Part shown: positions 25,470-27,406 of the stretch, piece by piece | Layout: each line of letters starts with the position of its first letter | How positions within the stretch are numbered: the first letter of the stretch is position 1 | DNA from: Sergeia podlipaevii | Lineage: Eukaryota; Euglenozoa; Kinetoplastea; Trypanosomatida; Trypanosomatidae | Reading direction: 5' to 3' | Assembly: GCA_030849805.1 (NCBI GenBank) | Contig: JASANZ010001959.1 | Location: forward strand, 1 to 27,406 | DNA length: 27,406 nucleotides | Notes under the pieces: model-generated | Database searches by the model: none | What the model was told of the DNA's origin: nothing | What the model saw: the letters and a program-made list of their open reading frames with translations, nothing else | Program-made: the position numbers and the translations under genes

Positions 25470-26372
25470 ATGGTCAAGCTTTCCGTCATTACTCGTGAGG
25501 TGTCCCCCGCTGTTGTCAAGTGCGAGCTCACTCACATCTCACGTAACCCCATCGACTACGCCAAGACGGTAGAGCAGCACGACGCCTATGTCTCCGTTTT
25601 TGAGCGCCAGCTGAAGGAAGGCTACGACATTGAAGTGATCCGTCTCCCCGCTCTCGAGGCTTTTCCTGACTCTATGTTCATGGAGGATCCTGCCATGATC
25701 TATGACGGATGCGCCATTGTGTCCCGCCCTGGAGCTGCCACCCGCACGGATGAGGTGAAGTATATTCGCCGTTTTCTGAATTTTCTGCGTCCCGGCGCGG
25801 TGCACCAGATCACTGCCCCTGGCATCGTCGATGGCGGTGATGTCTTCCCTGTTGGCAAGTACATTTTTGTGGGTGAGTCCACGCGCACCAACAGCGACGC
25901 CTTTGAGCAGATCAAGAAGATTACCTCACAGTACACCTTCATCGATGAAGAGGGTAAGCGCCACCCCTACGAATGCGTTCGCCTGCCCGTGAAGGGTCGC
26001 CTCCACATCAAGACCGCGGGCTCTTTCCTCTCGGATAGCGTAGTCATGATGGATACAAAGGCGTGCGACCCAGAGATGTTTACCTCTCGCGGTATCGCTG
26101 TGCTTGCCGCGCCAGAGGGTGAGGAGGATGCGAGCAACCCTCTTTCCTTCGTGGTCGACAAGCGTGACGCGACTGGACGCAAGAGGGTCGTCGTTATCAA
26201 CGCAGGTTGGCCAAAGACGCACGCCATGGTCTCTGCCTGGGCCACTGCAGAGACCGAAGCGGGCCGTCTCACTGAGGTGGTGGAGATGCCCATGGATGAG
26301 ATTGCAAAGGCGGAAGGCTCCCTGACATGCCTTTCGCTCCTGTGCTATCATAAGGAGGGCATCAACGAGTAA
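25470..26372 (+). CDS. Dimethylarginine dimethylaminohydrolase (DDAH, amidinotransferase superfamily)
   Basis: A 300-residue soluble enzyme expected to hydrolyse N-omega-methylated arginines to citrulline plus methylamines. Length fits the family (about 255-285) with slight extension. DDAH landmarks occur in order: PDSMFMEDPAMI (66-77; family PDSVFVEDTA) with substrate-binding Glu72 and Asp73, GIVDGGDVF (118-126), RLHIKTAGSFL with the active-site His at 179, and GSLTCLSLL with the nucleophile Cys at 287. All parts of the Cys-His-Glu/Asp centre are present, so the enzyme should be active. The start at 25470 gives MVKLSVITREVSP, close to typical DDAH N-termini; an in-frame ATG at 25308 would add 54 residues but lies upstream of the likely splice sites. 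No glycosomal C-terminal signal is present (ends GINE). Codon use looks more biased to C/G-ending codons than in the MAP65-like gene, suggesting good expression. A closely related arginine-modifying hydrolase is the alternative. Confidence 0.88.
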   Translation: MVKLSVITREVSPAVVKCELTHISRNPIDYAKTVEQHDAYVSVFERQLKEGYDIEVIRLPALEAFPDSMFMEDPAMIYDGCAIVSRPGAATRTDEVKYIRRFLNFLRPGAVHQITAPGIVDGGDVFPVGKYIFVGESTRTNSDAFEQIKKITSQYTFIDEEGKRHPYECVRLPVKGRLHIKTAGSFLSDSVVMMDTKACDPEMFTSRGIAVLAAPEGEEDASNPLSFVVDKRDATGRKRVVVINAGWPKTHAMVSAWATAETEAGRLTEVVEMPMDEIAKAEGSLTCLSLLCYHKEGINE

Positions 26373-27406
26373 AGTGCAGCAGGGAGAGTGCCTCTACGAG
26401 AGAAAAGAGAAAGAGAAGTAGGAGGAGAAGGGAGAGACCCGAAAAATTGCTCAACATCATTGAAAGAAAACGAGAAACAAAAAATATATGGTATACATGC
26501 GTGTAAGCGTCTATATATTTATACTTGCAAAGCAAGCGAATGAAGAAACTTGGCATGAATTTTCTCCTTGATATAGTGACGCTAAAGAAAGGTTGTAACA
26601 TATACATACATTCCTTTTTCGTTTTGCTATCCTCATTATTATGCAGGGGAAACGATTTCTACTTCTTTGCGTATTTTTTTTTTGCTTTTTTTTCGTTACA
26701 TATACACGCACGCGGATGATACATATATATATATGCAGCAATGTGAGCAATGAATAAGAATATGTGCCCAGCTGGGTTGGACAAAGAAATCATTGTTGTT
26801 GTTGTTGTCTTTTACAGTGCACGATATGCACGCTAGATCCACCTTTTTCTTTCTTTCGAACGTTTTAGCCTTATGAAAGCCAGCCCTCCGTGTTGTTTGT
26901 GTGTTTCTCTCTTCTCAACCTGCCACACACATACAACGCACTTCTTTTTTTTTTTTTTTAATTGCTGTTATTGGATATTTTACTTCATCCCCCCTCCCGT
27001 CTCTCTCTTTTTTTTTTGAATTTTTTTTTTCAATTGCTATCATCATTTTTGTTATTGTTATCTCAGTTGCTATTTCATGTTATTGAAATAAGTTCATGTA
27101 CGTGTTTGCATTTTATTTTTATATACAATTTTTTTTTTCTCATCGCTATTATTGTTGTTGCGAACGCGCAAACTGATCACGAGAGGAATACTTAGTGTCT
27201 TCCTTTCTTTTTTATTCCTTTCTTTTTTTTCTTCTTTTTTTTTGTTCTTGAACGAACGAAGGAGAGAAGAAGGAGGAAAAAAGAGAATATATATATATAT
27301 ATTTATTTATTTATTTATTTATCTACAAAGAAAGACACTTATGTAGGAGCGGTGTAATATAAACTGAATCAAGATAAGACACGGAAATGAGCTTTTTTTT
27401 TTTTTT
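26373..27406. other. Gene-free right flank (3' UTR and spacer)
   Basis: No gene is supported. It includes purine-rich sequence just after the stop (26385-26440), a TTG-type run near 26794-26808, several T-runs, a TA tract at about 27286-27301 followed by TTTA repeats (to about 27321), and a terminal T-run from 27392 that may begin the acceptor tract of the next gene. Short open frames here are T-rich artefacts. Confidence 0.6.
27286..27321 (+). repeat. TA / TTTA microsatellite
   Basis: About eight TA units pass into about five TTTA units in the right-hand spacer. Confidence 0.85.

Noticed and set aside
1..27406. CRISPR array, insertion sequence, operon or bacterial-type ribosome binding sites
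   Set aside because: No regularly spaced repeats with unique spacers, no transposase frame and no Shine-Dalgarno pattern are seen; gene layout is eukaryotic.
1..27406. tRNA, rRNA or spliced-leader RNA genes
   Set aside because: I looked for a B-box-like GGTTCGANNCC and for obvious rRNA-like blocks in the spacers and saw none. A covariance-model scan would be needed to exclude small RNAs.

Overview
The window looks like nuclear DNA of a kinetoplastid, most likely a trypanosomatid. Six long intron-free genes all lie on the + strand, as expected within one polycistronic transcription unit. Every gene is preceded by a long T/C-rich tract and then an AG, the usual layout of a spliced-leader trans-splicing acceptor. 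The stretches from the favoured acceptors to the first ATG contain no other ATG. Intergenic DNA is T-rich and full of TA, GA, TTG, CCA and poly-C simple repeats. I cannot name the genus from sequence alone. No promoter, tRNA or rRNA gene is recognisable, and no minus-strand gene is supported.

Layout. 1-1710: non-coding, probably the 3' UTR of a gene to the left plus spacer, with one copy of a diverged dispersed repeat. 1711-4200: type II membrane protein with exostosin-like glycosyltransferase motifs in an apparently swapped order. 4201-7244: a 3 kb gene-free stretch holding two or three families of diverged repeats and a GC-rich island. 7245-10019: coiled-coil protein resembling the MAP65/ASE1/PRC1 microtubule cross-linkers. 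10704-11201: small calmodulin or myosin-light-chain-like EF-hand protein. 12098-15289: HEAT-repeat protein like the PP2A scaffold or PPP4R1. 16694-24895: giant low-complexity protein of 2733 residues with scattered NHL beta-propeller repeats and two C-terminal copies of an EF-hand-like module. 25470-26372: dimethylargininase (DDAH) with an intact catalytic triad. 26373-27406: 3' UTR and spacer.

The genes need not work together, because neighbours in a trypanosomatid transcription unit are usually unrelated. Three of the six (MAP65-like, EF-hand, NHL giant) would fit a spindle, cytoskeletal or flagellar role. The PP2A-scaffold-like protein shares an eight-residue serine-proline motif with the MAP65-like protein. 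The points most worth a second look are the permuted glycosyltransferase, the architecture of the giant protein, and the intergenic repeat families.
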